From: a virus
Virus record (IMG/VR): IMGVR_UViG_3300037502_001005
Span: 1 to 38,658 of that record
Strand: one strand, 5' to 3'
DNA length: 38,658 nucleotides
The notes beneath the pieces are model-generated. The model saw only the letters and a program-made list of their open reading frames with translations, was not told where the DNA came from and did no database searches. Position numbers and translations under genes: made by a program. This document shows positions 28,263 through 36,781 of the stretch, piece by piece. The stretch's first letter is position 1; each line of letters opens with the position of its first letter.

Positions 28263-29437
28263 TATTGACCTCCAAGAGCGCGACGAGCAGATCCAGGACC
28301 AAAGGCCCCGTCAAACATCCGCTTCTCTTCCTCTGTGGGGTTGCTTCTCAGATCGTTGATGGCCTGATCTGGAATGAAGTTATTGATCTGGGGCGAAAAG
28401 ATCGGCGCATCCGGCAACGGGCCATAATTGCGCGTAATAACGCGGTCTTCCTTAATGCCGCGCTCCTTCGCAAGAGATTTAACAGTTGTTGCAATCTCAT
28501 CATGAGATGCGCGCAATTCACCCATACGAGTGCGGGCCATTTGCAGAAGGCGTGAGCGCGTCTCAGGCGTTAACTTGCCTTGGCCGCTAATGCTGTTGAT
28601 GTAGCCTTGCAGCATTTCAGCCACTGGCGAGGCACGGTTGACCATGACCATTTCGCCTTCGCGGACCACAGAGCCTGGATCCATGATCTTACCGATACCG
28701 TAGACAAGATCGAGGTCAGCAGCGCCCGTATCAATCTTTGCGCTTTGCGTCATGGAGCGGAAGATAGGCTCAGCCTCAATGTAGCGCTTTGTTTCAGGAG
28801 CAGACGCATATTCCTTACGAAGCGCATCTTCCATTTCCCATGTCTTTGATTGGGACAGACCAGAAGCAGTCTTAATATTACGCTGTGCCATCTCGGCATC
28901 ATCAAGCATGCGGCCTGTCTTCTTATCGAGCGCACCAATGATCCGTTTGTCAGCATCCATGATCAATTCAATGTTGTCAGGAGACAGGCGACGATCGACA
29001 TCCTTGGAGATAAGGTTTCCATAAGCCTCAAGATTATTTGCGTAGTAGTTGCGCTCTTGAGGAGAGAGGCGCGGATCGGCCATAACAGCCTGGCGCATCT
29101 GCGCCGTTGATTGCTGAGCGCGGACGCCTTCTTGCAGCTTTGAAAACTTTAAAGCGCGATCGATGATGCCATCCATCCCGCCGCCACCAGCCCCACCAGG
29201 GCCACCTGATGCGCCGATCGATGGAGCGGCCACAGGCGCCATGCCCTGATAGCCAGATACTGCATTGCTTAACCCGCCCACGATCATCTGCATCGCTTGC
29301 ATGCGTCGAGCGGTTTCGTTCTCTTTTTGATAAGCATCGATCAGGCTTTGCGGCATGCCAAGATCGCGCAACGCAGCCATTGATGGGTCAGCAGCCTTTT
29401 GCTCAGATCCACCACCAAACAGATCAAGAATACCCAT
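28262..29437 (-). CDS. Internal virion protein, 391 residues
   Basis: Starts at ATG 29437, sharing its A with the upstream TAA. It reads MGILDLFGGGSEQKAADPSM, then a Gly-rich patch (APSIGASGGPGGAGGGGMDG) and a largely helical body with YYANNLEAYGNLISKDVDRR and EIATTVKSLAKERG. It lies between a Met/Gln-rich small protein and the 671-residue ejection protein, all tightly overlapped. It is probably part of the same ejection set. No family is named with confidence. Confidence 0.65.
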   Translation of the reverse strand: MGILDLFGGGSEQKAADPSMAALRDLGMPQSLIDAYQKENETARRMQAMQMIVGGLSNAVSGYQGMAPVAAPSIGASGGPGGAGGGGMDGIIDRALKFSKLQEGVRAQQSTAQMRQAVMADPRLSPQERNYYANNLEAYGNLISKDVDRRLSPDNIELIMDADKRIIGALDKKTGRMLDDAEMAQRNIKTASGLSQSKTWEMEDALRKEYASAPETKRYIEAEPIFRSMTQSAKIDTGAADLDLVYGIGKIMDPGSVVREGEMVMVNRASPVAEMLQGYINSISGQGKLTPETRSRLLQMARTRMGELRASHDEIATTVKSLAKERGIKEDRVITRNYGPLPDAPIFSPQINNFIPDQAINDLRSNPTEEEKRMFDGAFGPGSARRALGGQ

Positions 29438-29865
29438 TAGATTAGACCTCGCGGCTGTTTCTTCTGCATCATTTGCTGCCACATCTGAGCAGCCTGCTGT
29501 CGGATTTGTGCGGAATTATCGTCAATGCGGGGCGCTTGGATTGGCCTTTGATCGCCACCCGTCAGAGCATTCACAGCCTGGCCGAGGCCACGCGCTGCCA
29601 TCATGCCGCCGCTCATCTGATCTTTAGTCCAGCCGGCCGCCGCATCTTTCGCCAAACTGTCACCGCCACCCATAATGCCACCATCATCGCCTGCGGGAGA
29701 GCCGCTAGCCCATGAGGATGGCTGATAGGCAGGGTCCATCATTGGCATTTGATCGGCTGTAGGCATCACGGGCTGAAAGCCTGTTCCCATCGGCTGTTGA
29801 GCGCCGATCGCGCTCATGCTCATAGGCCGCAGCCAATCGAGAAATGAAAGAGGATAGCCGGGCAT
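29437..29865 (-). CDS. Met/Gln/Gly-rich virion-associated protein
   Basis: A 142-residue low-complexity protein (MPGYPLSFLDWLRPMSMSAI, then many PM, GG and QQ). The C-terminus has SAQIRQQAAQMWQQMMQKKQ. It overlaps the next gene's start. Such small linkers often sit beside ejection proteins. No domain is recognised. Confidence 0.6.
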   Translation of the reverse strand: MPGYPLSFLDWLRPMSMSAIGAQQPMGTGFQPVMPTADQMPMMDPAYQPSSWASGSPAGDDGGIMGGGDSLAKDAAAGWTKDQMSGGMMAARGLGQAVNALTGGDQRPIQAPRIDDNSAQIRQQAAQMWQQMMQKKQPRGLI

Positions 29866-29872
29866 TATGACC

Positions 29873-30526
29873 TCACAAAAGTCCTGTGATCATGCGGCGC
29901 CGATTAGGCTCAATCATGAGATTGGCTGCGATAGGCGCTGCATCATTTGTTGAAAGCGTAGGCGCCACTAATTGAGGCGCTTGTTGTTGCTGCTGCCCAT
30001 AAGAACCCATCTGCTCAACGCCTTCCAAAAGGCTTGCGAGGGCTGGGCGTGAGACATCATATCCGGCAACCTTTACTGTGTCGGAAGAGCCAGGAGCAGC
30101 GGTGCTTGGCTTGGCGCTAGCCACTGCCGTTTGAGGAGCGGGCTGCGATGCGTCACCCGTATATTGGGCAAACTGACGAAACCACTCAGGCGTTTGGCCT
30201 AATGAGTTTTTTGTATAATCAGGCCCCCAGAAGCGCGCGCCGCCAAGATCGGCATGCATTGATTGCGAGTTGGGGTAATAGCCAAAACCTTGCAAGCCCT
30301 GCGAACGAAGCCAGCTAGCAATCTCTTGCTGTTTCGTCTCAGGCAAGCCACGGACGCTAAAATCAAACGCATTGCCGTGAATATGCTGAGATCCACGCGC
30401 CCCACCTACAGAGGCATTGTATGAAGGATCTCGATATCCTGACGTTATATTTACATCAGGATAGGTGCGCCGAAACTCTTCAATGATGCGTTGAAGGCGT
30501 GGATCTAGGCCAGCAAGGTTAGCCAT
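29873..30526 (-). CDS. Peptidase M15-type muralytic virion protein
   Basis: A 217-residue protein. Residues 25-100 have the M15_3/VanY-like zinc motif: ITSGYRDPSYNASVGGARG, then S46-x-H48-x2-G51-x-A53-x-D55 (SQHIHGNAFD), and a second H91-x-D93 in SMHADLGG. This cleaves peptide bonds at the D-Ala side of peptidoglycan. The C-terminal half is Pro/Ala/Gln-rich. Between the S74-type protein and other ejection genes, it is probably carried in the virion to open the wall during entry rather than for lysis. Confidence 0.83.
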   Translation of the reverse strand: MANLAGLDPRLQRIIEEFRRTYPDVNITSGYRDPSYNASVGGARGSQHIHGNAFDFSVRGLPETKQQEIASWLRSQGLQGFGYYPNSQSMHADLGGARFWGPDYTKNSLGQTPEWFRQFAQYTGDASQPAPQTAVASAKPSTAAPGSSDTVKVAGYDVSRPALASLLEGVEQMGSYGQQQQQAPQLVAPTLSTNDAAPIAANLMIEPNRRRMITGLL

Positions 30527-30528
30527 CG

Positions 30529-31674
30529 TTAGGCTTTCTTAATGCGGTTTTTCGGAACCATTGGGTTCATCTTGACCGCTTTCTTGCCAGCCACTTCCTG
30601 CACGGAGCCTGGCATCTTCTCTTCCATGTCATCAGCCATCAGGCCGACAACCTTGGGATATGTTTTGGGATCGCCCTTGTACCGATAAGAATAAACGTCG
30701 AGGCCCGTTTCCTTATCCTTACCGACCTTCTCAACGTCCGTTTTCATGCTCTTATCTGAGAGCATGGCAAGGCCAAGGATGGCGCTACCGGCGCCGCTAG
30801 CAACACCGCCCCAATTTGTTGGGTTGTCTTGCGTGGTTGTTTGCGTCTTTCCGTAGGGCGACATGCCAAGAGCGGACAGAAGAATGTTAAGCTGCTCTTT
30901 CGGATAATCACGCGCCTCAGCAAAGCGCGTATAGGCATCATCAAGATAGCGCTGCTCTTGCTGTTGCTGTAACTGGCCAAGCGTGAGCATCCGCGTCACA
31001 TCATCAGCCATTGATTTGCGGCCCTGGTCAGCAATGCCAGACATGGTTTGAGCCGCCGTCAACTGACGATTGGCATTCTGCATGCCGGCGCTTTGGTTCG
31101 CCAGGTCAGCCTGCAATGTGCGGTTTTGATCGGCATTAATCGTCTGCATTGCGCGATCGTAAGCATCAGAACGCAGCTTGGCGCTCAGATCACCGACTTG
31201 CTTTGTGCCTTCAGCAATCGTCACACCTTCTGAGATGCCTTGCCGAGATCCACCAAAAGCGCGCGAGGTCGCAGCCTGGTCACCGATCTTATTGACCGCT
31301 AATTGCGTTGCGCCTTGAATGTTGCGCAGCGCGTTTGACTCAACCTGATCTAAATAGGGGTTCATATAGGCGCCGACATTTGCATCGGTGAATTGGCCAG
31401 CTTGAACCTGATCGGGCTGATACATGCCTGACATGCCAGCCATTGAGACACCAGCATCATAAACAGGCTGATAGGCGCCGACATTGTTGCGCGCATAATC
31501 CATGGCGCTCAACTGATCAGGTGAGAACCCTGCAACCGTTTGGCCCGTGTAAGGCTGATAGGGTTGGTTCGCTACCTGTTGGGCAAACTGATAATTCTGA
31601 CCAGATGCCTGCTCAACCCACTTAGGAAGCTGAACTTGTGAGACTTGCTGCTGTTGACTGCCGCCGCCGCCCAT
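30529..31674 (-). CDS. Tail/ejection protein with C-terminal S74 chaperone
   Basis: A 381-residue protein. The N-terminal 280 residues are Gln/Ala/Gly-rich helices (MGGGGSQQQQVSQVQLPKWV, NAGMQNANRQ-type repeats), and a short hydrophobic patch follows (GAGSAILGLAMLSD). The end is an S74 chaperone: SDKSMKTDVEKVG, then YSYRYKGDPKTYPKVVGLMA and a KAVKMNPM tip. S and K of SDKSMK correspond to the Ser-Lys dyad. S74 on a Gln-rich ejection-type protein, not a fibre, is less common. It sits between holin-like and M15 genes. Confidence 0.75.
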   Translation of the reverse strand: MGGGGSQQQQVSQVQLPKWVEQASGQNYQFAQQVANQPYQPYTGQTVAGFSPDQLSAMDYARNNVGAYQPVYDAGVSMAGMSGMYQPDQVQAGQFTDANVGAYMNPYLDQVESNALRNIQGATQLAVNKIGDQAATSRAFGGSRQGISEGVTIAEGTKQVGDLSAKLRSDAYDRAMQTINADQNRTLQADLANQSAGMQNANRQLTAAQTMSGIADQGRKSMADDVTRMLTLGQLQQQQEQRYLDDAYTRFAEARDYPKEQLNILLSALGMSPYGKTQTTTQDNPTNWGGVASGAGSAILGLAMLSDKSMKTDVEKVGKDKETGLDVYSYRYKGDPKTYPKVVGLMADDMEEKMPGSVQEVAGKKAVKMNPMVPKNRIKKA

Positions 31675-31686
31675 GTGTGTCTTTCC

Positions 31687-31893
31687 TTATCTTACAAAAG
31701 GCCAAAATTTAATGGCAAGCGTTGAGAGTGAGCCTGCAATCGCTGCCATTCCGGCCATAATCCATTTAGCGCCCTTGGCCTTCTGCCAATCGGCGTGAAT
31801 GTCATCGAGTTTATTTGCAGCCATGCGAAGCTGCTCTGAGAGGTGATCAACCTTAACTTCTAAGGCAACAATGCGTTCGCGCGTATCGTCCAT
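31687..31893 (-). CDS. XhlA-like holin or holin accessory
   Basis: A 68-residue protein from ATG 31893 (MDDTRERIVALEVKVDHLSE). An N-terminal coiled coil (residues 1-40) is followed by one transmembrane helix, WIMAGMAAIAGSLSTLAIKF, and a short tail. This coiled-coil plus single-helix layout is the XhlA/hemolysin-type family that works with lysis enzymes. It lies 5 bp after the o-spanin and is the best holin candidate in the lysis block. Confidence 0.7.
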   Translation of the reverse strand: MDDTRERIVALEVKVDHLSEQLRMAANKLDDIHADWQKAKGAKWIMAGMAAIAGSLSTLAIKFWPFVR

Positions 31894-31898
31894 AGTCT

Positions 31899-32090
31899 TT
31901 AATCCTTGCACCATGCCGCGCGCCGCGCGTTGCTCACTTTCACTTGCACAATCGTCTCCGCAGTATCCTGTGAAGACCATCGAATTGGACGCCAAACGCT
32001 GCATTCAGTCTCTGCGGTAGCCATCGTTTGCGCGCAGCCCGTCAGGATCAGCGAGCATGCGACGAGCGCGCTCATCAGCTTCCAACGCAT
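31899..32090 (-). CDS. Outer-membrane spanin lipoprotein (Rz1-like)
   Basis: A 63-residue lipoprotein. The signal peptide ends in the lipobox LILTGC, with C19 as the lipidated residue. The mature part is short, with no membrane segment and two late cysteine-linked stretches. Its first 86 bp lie inside the i-spanin gene in another frame, the embedded arrangement typical of Rz/Rz1. It fuses the outer and inner membranes during lysis with its partner. Confidence 0.82.
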   Translation of the reverse strand: MRWKLMSALVACSLILTGCAQTMATAETECSVWRPIRWSSQDTAETIVQVKVSNARRAAWCKD

Positions 32091-32250
32091 TTTGCAGCCT
32101 CTTCATGTCTAGAACTTGCTGACGAGCCTTGTGCTTCTCAACAGCATCACTTTGAATTTTAAGATAGGCGCCGATAGCCAAAGCCATGATGGCCACTGCG
32201 ATTAAGACAACGCGCCCGATCGGTGAAATAAGGAGCGTGAGAAACGGCAT
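32005..32250 (-). CDS. Inner-membrane spanin (Rz-like)
   Basis: An 81-residue protein. The N-terminal transmembrane helix is GRVVLIAVAIMALAIGAYLK. The rest is a charged helical coil (IQSDAVEKHKARQQVLDMKR) reaching into the periplasm, as in i-spanins. The ATG overlaps the lysozyme stop. The embedded Rz1-like gene confirms the role. It is short compared with lambda Rz. Confidence 0.78.
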   Translation of the reverse strand: MPFLTLLISPIGRVVLIAVAIMALAIGAYLKIQSDAVEKHKARQQVLDMKRLQNALEADERARRMLADPDGLRANDGYRRD

Positions 32251-32972
32251 TAATAGCCGTCCTTATCCATGCGCCGCTTGCGCCAATACCAGATGGCACC
32301 AGCCGCGATGATCACAACAATCAGAACCAAGAAATGCGGGTTCTTCAAAAGATCAACAAGGCTTGTGATGTTATCGCCAGTTTCCTGCAACTGACGAGCC
32401 ACATCATTAGCTGCCGTGAGAGAAGCCGCACCACCCGCTAACAGAGCAGCATTGCCCTCTTTTGATTGACGCATCTTGCGAGGCTGATCGACAGCCTGCG
32501 GCATGTCACCATCCGAGACTTGATCTGTCGGGGCGCCACGCCAAAAGTCAGCTTCCGCCTTACGACGATTAACCAAGCCTTGAACAACCTTGCCGCCTGC
32601 CCGGTTCCATTTCATCAACTCAGACGGAACCTCATCATAGCGGCCAGCATTTAGCTTCTTGAGAAGCGTAGACTTGCGAAATGCGCCAATGCCTACATTG
32701 AAGACAAAGGACACAAGCGTATCGAACTGGCGCTGATTAAGACGAACGTCCACAACCGCATCGATATCGCGCTCAATGCTATTGAGATCACGGCGCAGAA
32801 TATCCTCAGCCTCTTGCTCTGTAATCCGCATGCCAGAAACAGGCTTTGGATTGCCCATAGCAGCCGTATGGCCAACGCCGATCGTCCATACACCAGCGCT
32901 GCACTGATAGGCGCTTAAACGCACACCTTCCCATCGCTTAATGAAAGCGATGCCAGCATTCGATGTTTTCAT
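32250..32972 (-). CDS. Endolysin: GH24 lysozyme with C-terminal transmembrane helix
   Basis: A 240-residue protein. The T4/P22-type lysozyme core has E15 (KRWEGVRLSAYQ), C24 (in place of the usual Asp, as in some P1/R21-type enzymes) and T30 (WTIGVGHT). LNQRQFDTLVSFVFNVGIGA and VNRRKAEADFW follow. Residues 160-205 are a linker, and 212-230 (PHFLVLIVVIIAAGAIWYW) form a transmembrane helix with an RKRR cytosolic tail. SAR endolysins normally carry the anchor at the N-terminus. A C-terminal anchor could tether the enzyme or let it reach the periplasm as a tail-anchored protein. Confidence 0.88.
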   Translation of the reverse strand: MKTSNAGIAFIKRWEGVRLSAYQCSAGVWTIGVGHTAAMGNPKPVSGMRITEQEAEDILRRDLNSIERDIDAVVDVRLNQRQFDTLVSFVFNVGIGAFRKSTLLKKLNAGRYDEVPSELMKWNRAGGKVVQGLVNRRKAEADFWRGAPTDQVSDGDMPQAVDQPRKMRQSKEGNAALLAGGAASLTAANDVARQLQETGDNITSLVDLLKNPHFLVLIVVIIAAGAIWYWRKRRMDKDGY

Positions 32973-32975
32973 AGA

Positions 32976-33332
32976 TCAGAACTCTTTGATGTAGGTTCGA
33001 GACGTTTCGACCCAACCGGCCTTGTCGATCTCTAACTGGCGCATCCAGCCTGGGCGGCCAAAGGCGCGTAATCCATCGCAAACATTATCGCGCGCAAAGT
33101 CCTCTAAGCGCGGATAAATCGCTTTCAACTCGTCAAGATTACCGATGGCAAAAACGATCTCTAAAAACCGCTTCTGCGGGAAATCGACAATCTGCGTGAC
33201 AACCCAGCTTTCGCCCTCAGCAAAAGACTGCATATTGCCTTGGTCAATTTCAAAAAGAATGTCCTCAAACGTGTAAGTGTCACCCGCAACTTTTAATGCT
33301 TTGCGCAGCTTCTGCTTAACGCTCAGTCCCAT
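32976..33332 (-). CDS. Conserved phage protein upstream of endolysin
   Basis: A 118-residue protein (MGLSVKQKLRKALKVAGDTY, FEDILFEIDQGNMQSFAEGE, then IVDFPQKRFLEIVFAIGNLD, and FGRPGWMRQLEIDKAGWVET). The GRPGW and GW elements recur in small podovirus proteins near tail genes as I recall, some described as GNAT-like; no acetyl-CoA loop is seen here. It overlaps the upstream gene by 17 bp. Role unknown. Confidence 0.7.
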   Translation of the reverse strand: MGLSVKQKLRKALKVAGDTYTFEDILFEIDQGNMQSFAEGESWVVTQIVDFPQKRFLEIVFAIGNLDELKAIYPRLEDFARDNVCDGLRAFGRPGWMRQLEIDKAGWVETSRTYIKEF

Positions 33333-33531
33333 CCATCACCGTTGTTACAAGATTGCCAGAGCCATCGACTGTGACCGCCCATGAGCGACCATCAGGCCCT
33401 TGAAGAATGATGCGGCCAACAGCCACATCTTTAGAAACGACAGGCAAAAAAGCGCGCCGAATAGCTTCAATCACCTGGACCATAAAGGCTGGCGAATAAG
33501 AGGCTTGAGGTGTCGGGAAATCGACATTCAT
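33316..33531 (-). CDS. Small virion-associated protein
   Basis: A 71-residue protein from ATG 33531, overlapping the upstream stop (ATGA). It reads MNVDFPTPQASYSPAFMVQV, IEAIRRAFLPVVSKDVAVGR, then IILQGPDGRSWAVTVDGSGN. A helix is followed by a small beta unit, similar to short tail-end proteins in podoviruses as I recall. Translation is coupled to the stabilisation protein. Function unknown. Confidence 0.68.
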   Translation of the reverse strand: MNVDFPTPQASYSPAFMVQVIEAIRRAFLPVVSKDVAVGRIILQGPDGRSWAVTVDGSGNLVTTVMDGTER

Positions 33532-35252
33532 CGCCTTGCACCCGCGCGCACATCCATGCGAACCGGTCCGAGCGACCAATCCGCATCTTGCGTGGCCTCA
33601 ACGCGCATTCTCGCCTCACGCGCATTCACGCGCGTATCCACATAGCCATCAGAGCGAGGCGCATAAGGACCAAACTGCCGCTCAGCGCCCTCTGGCGTCA
33701 TGCGGCCATAGAACCGGAACTGCATCGAATTTGGGCCGCGCGCATTGGCCGGCATTAACTGCTTTAGCTCAACAAGCGCTGCGCCATTCTCTAGACCCAG
33801 CGCACCTGTCTCGGCCCAGACAGTTCCAACTCGGCTCACACCCGCCGCTGTCCATCCATACTCATGGTCATAGATGAACTTATCGACACCGGCCATAAAT
33901 GGCCGCTTGCGAACTGCTGCCGGCGCCATGGCAGTGCGGGGCAAGCTGCCGACTGACCACCACTTCTCGGAGTAGTTCCAGATAACGTATTTATCGCACT
34001 CAGCAGAGCCTACAGAGGGGTAGAAGAACCACACCTCTGGGAATGTACCGTTCCAGGATCCAAAAGTCTTGGTAGGCCCTGTAATCGGATCGATATCGGC
34101 CAGGACATAATCCAATACATCGCACTGGATCGGCGCGAAGGAGCCGCCGTCATAGAGACGAAAGCCCGTGCGCGAGAGCCAGACGCAGCGACCTTCAAAG
34201 GTTGCAAAGGCATTCGGTGCAATCAGCCGTGTCTCGCCGAGGATCTGTGCGTTATAGACAAACGGAGAGCCGACGAAGCGCGACAAGAACACTTCCGACT
34301 CTGAGAAGATCAGCGTCCCTTCACGGACCTTAGCCATCGAGCGAAGAGGCGTTGAGGCCTCCAGGTCAAGATAGCCTGCCGTGTTGGTGGTACTTGTAAA
34401 AACCCAGTCCGTAAAGTCTTCGCGGGAAGACCAAGCAAAGCGCCGAGGATTACCCCCAATACCGATCGCCTGCACATGGCGCTCTGGCGTAACAAGCACT
34501 GCGCGGCATGACCGAGCCACATCATCCAACGTGGCTAACCCGCCGCTTGACGTAGCATTGGCCGCCGTCTGAGCGTAGGTAATGGTTGTATCAGTTGGCG
34601 TGGTGACGATCGTAAATGTCCCGTTGAAGGACGTATCGGTAACACCGTTGATCGTGATGGACCGCCCTGCCGTAAAGTCGTGAGGGGCGACAGTAGTAAG
34701 TGTAACAATGTTCGCGTTACGCGCAACTGTAGAAATGCTTCTTTTACCAATTTCCAACACATCTGTTGTTGAATTGGTCACATCGTAATAAAGGATCCGA
34801 CCGTCTGATGAAGCGCAGGCCAAAACGTCTTCACCCCAGTTGTCCATGGTCCAGATAGCAACAGCATCGGCATAGGTTTCTGATGGGGTTGATCGAGGCG
34901 TCCCAAACTCTTCCTCGCTGTAATCATTAACCCCATAGCCGAACGCACCAACGTCCGTCAGAGGCGTAAAATTCGACGGTGTAATGTCAACGAAATCACC
35001 GTCCGTTTCTACGACTAGCGCCTCATCCTCTCCAAGCAATAGCCTCTCGATGTTAGCGTTGTCTCGCCAAACATGCATTTTTCTGACGATGGATCCCATT
35101 GGAGCAGCAGAGGCTCTTTCCCAGCCGCCGACAGGCTCCATGACGGCACCTCTCCAGCGCATGAGGTTTGCATCCCACCAGCGCCCAGGCGAGTCATAAG
35201 GTGTCGCGCCTTTTACAACACCAGGCGGCAAAGAAACCGAAATAATTGCCAT
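33528..35252 (-). CDS. Tail stabilisation / hub protein (P22 gp10-like)
   Basis: A 574-residue protein, start chosen at ATG 35252 because the longer frame overlaps the previous gene. It begins MAIISVSLPPGVVKGATPYD, a start typical of DNA-stabilisation hub proteins. Blade-like repeats follow (RILYYDVTNST, FIFSESEVFLSRFVGSPF-type) with many Trp, Gly and Asp, suggesting a beta-propeller. It should plug the tail below the adaptor and hold DNA in. Fibre genes are immediately upstream, consistent with a hub. Confidence 0.75.
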   Translation of the reverse strand: MAIISVSLPPGVVKGATPYDSPGRWWDANLMRWRGAVMEPVGGWERASAAPMGSIVRKMHVWRDNANIERLLLGEDEALVVETDGDFVDITPSNFTPLTDVGAFGYGVNDYSEEEFGTPRSTPSETYADAVAIWTMDNWGEDVLACASSDGRILYYDVTNSTTDVLEIGKRSISTVARNANIVTLTTVAPHDFTAGRSITINGVTDTSFNGTFTIVTTPTDTTITYAQTAANATSSGGLATLDDVARSCRAVLVTPERHVQAIGIGGNPRRFAWSSREDFTDWVFTSTTNTAGYLDLEASTPLRSMAKVREGTLIFSESEVFLSRFVGSPFVYNAQILGETRLIAPNAFATFEGRCVWLSRTGFRLYDGGSFAPIQCDVLDYVLADIDPITGPTKTFGSWNGTFPEVWFFYPSVGSAECDKYVIWNYSEKWWSVGSLPRTAMAPAAVRKRPFMAGVDKFIYDHEYGWTAAGVSRVGTVWAETGALGLENGAALVELKQLMPANARGPNSMQFRFYGRMTPEGAERQFGPYAPRSDGYVDTRVNAREARMRVEATQDADWSLGPVRMDVRAGARR

Positions 35253-35257
35253 CCCAA

Positions 35258-36055
35258 TTAAGCCTTCATAATGAAGCAAAGCGCGTAGTAAGGTGGACGG
35301 TTTTCATGGGCAGAACCCGAACCAAACGATGATGTTGTGCCGGAAAAGTTATGGGTATGATTGATATCAACGCCATTAATAGAAATACCTGTACCGGCAC
35401 CGTCAGTGCCATAACCAAAGTTAGCTGTATTGGGACCAGCAATAAACCCGTTACCAGCGCCCGTACGGTCTGAGGCCCGAATAGTAATACCATGCGCGTG
35501 ACCAGGATCGTTTACGCTGTGTGAGTGGAAATTATTTTGGTTCATTGCTCCGCTAGTACCGGAGAATGTATGGGAGTGAGCAGGAATTTCAGAAGCACTC
35601 AGAGCAACCGTGTTTGAACCACCGGTTGCGCCCACAGCGTATGTGTTTCCTGCCCCCACAAGAAAACGGTCGCGCAGGTCAGGCGTAGAGTTTGTACCAT
35701 CGCAAAGCAACCAACCAGACGGAATTGCTGCGGCAGAGCCAGACCACATGACAATGACGCCGACAGGTATCCGCGTATCAACATATAATTTTGTTGTTGC
35801 GTGGCTATTCTGACTCGGCGTTGGAACAATCGCTGTACCTGTAACCGTCAATGTTCCGGTCACATCAGCAGATCCTGCAACCTTTAATGCTTTTCCAGAC
35901 CCTACGTTCAATCCTACCGATGTGCCTGTCCCATCAGCTTTAAACACAGCGTCGATGGCGTCCATATCGGCATTCAGTTTAGTTCCCCAGGTATCCGAAC
36001 TGCCAGAAACCTCTGGCTTTGTAAGATTTAGATTAGTCGTGAATGTATCAGCCAT
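35258..36055 (-). CDS. Tail fibre with tail-collar and HxH-rich tip
   Basis: A 265-residue receptor-binding fibre. An N-terminal [19 protein letters not shown] motif attaches fibres in many phages. Residues 96-142 ([31 protein letters not shown]) form the tail-collar domain. The tip has repeated HxH pairs ([28 protein letters not shown]), which in T4 gp37 and related tips bind iron between trimer chains, and ends in [14 protein letters not shown]. It is short but complete. It is the likely host-range determinant. Confidence 0.87.
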   Translation of the reverse strand: MADTFTTNLNLTKPEVSGSSDTWGTKLNADMDAIDAVFKADGTGTSVGLNVGSGKALKVAGSADVTGTLTVTGTAIVPTPSQNSHATTKLYVDTRIPVGVIVMWSGSAAAIPSGWLLCDGTNSTPDLRDRFLVGAGNTYAVGATGGSNTVALSASEIPAHSHTFSGTSGAMNQNNFHSHSVNDPGHAHGITIRASDRTGAGNGFIAGPNTANFGYGTDGAGTGISINGVDINHTHNFSGTTSSFGSGSAHENRPPYYALCFIMKA

Positions 36056-36058
36056 GGT

Positions 36059-36592
36059 TTAAGCCACCTGTTGCCATGTGCCGCCATTAGCAGGCACGGG
36101 AGTCCAAATGTCGGTATCGTTTTCGGTAGGAACCCAGATGTCAGTATCGTCTGGCTCGTCTTCCCAGAGCCGCCTACCAATCACTATCAAAAGGCTGTCA
36201 GCAGCCAAAATACTCGATGCGCGCTGGATCCGTGTTCCATCGATTACTAATGCTGTTGCGCCGTTTATTGTTGCAGATGTTACATAAACCACATTAGCTG
36301 TGGCTGTTGCAGCAGATACTGCTGGTAGAGAAGCACCAGAAAGCAGAACGACCAAACCGTCTGATGTAATTGATGAACTTGCTTGTATAGAAATATCGCC
36401 AAGAGCTACGCGCTCACCGGCAGAAACAAAACTTGCAAACGCATTTGACTCTGCAACTCCAATTAAGATCCGATTTGCAGATGCTGAAACGAAAGATGCC
36501 CCAGCTAGGTTGGCTGAGGCATCTAAAACTGTGTATGTCTGGAACGCATCTATAAGAAATGCGTCTGGCTGAAAGGCAACGTCCATTGCCAT
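36059..36592 (-). CDS. Tail-associated structural protein
   Basis: A 177-residue protein. The N-terminal part is MAMDVAFQPDAFLIDAFQTY, and the middle is an Ala/Ser/Val-rich beta-like stretch. The C-terminus repeats DTDIW (DDTDIWVPTENDTDIWTPVP) before NGGTWQQVA, a short tandem motif I recall from rhizobial phage tail proteins. It lies between two fibre-type genes. No fold is assigned; a connector or second fibre segment is likely. Confidence 0.68.
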   Translation of the reverse strand: MAMDVAFQPDAFLIDAFQTYTVLDASANLAGASFVSASANRILIGVAESNAFASFVSAGERVALGDISIQASSSITSDGLVVLLSGASLPAVSAATATANVVYVTSATINGATALVIDGTRIQRASSILAADSLLIVIGRRLWEDEPDDTDIWVPTENDTDIWTPVPANGGTWQQVA

Positions 36593-36595
36593 CGG

Positions 36596-36781
36596 CTATT
36601 CCGCTTCCTCTGCCGGAGCAATAATCAACTCACCGTCTTCCACCAGCTTCATAATGTTCTGGTAGTCCGTGTTTGCGGGGTCGAGTGGGATGCCAACGAG
36701 TTTACCGTCTGAATAAGTGACACATATAGCAGCAATTTGATTGGATAGGTTATCGCTCATATAAAATGCACGTTCAATCAT
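36596..36781 (-). CDS. Small tail-fibre-associated protein
   Basis: A 61-residue protein whose ATG overlaps the previous stop (ATGA). The C-terminal part, IPLDPANTDYQNIMKLVEDG, is the familiar DPxNxDYxxxxxxV pattern of small proteins following phage fibre genes, often called tail assembly chaperones. It probably helps fold or attach the fibre encoded just upstream. Confidence 0.65.
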   Translation of the reverse strand: MIERAFYMSDNLSNQIAAICVTYSDGKLVGIPLDPANTDYQNIMKLVEDGELIIAPAEEAE

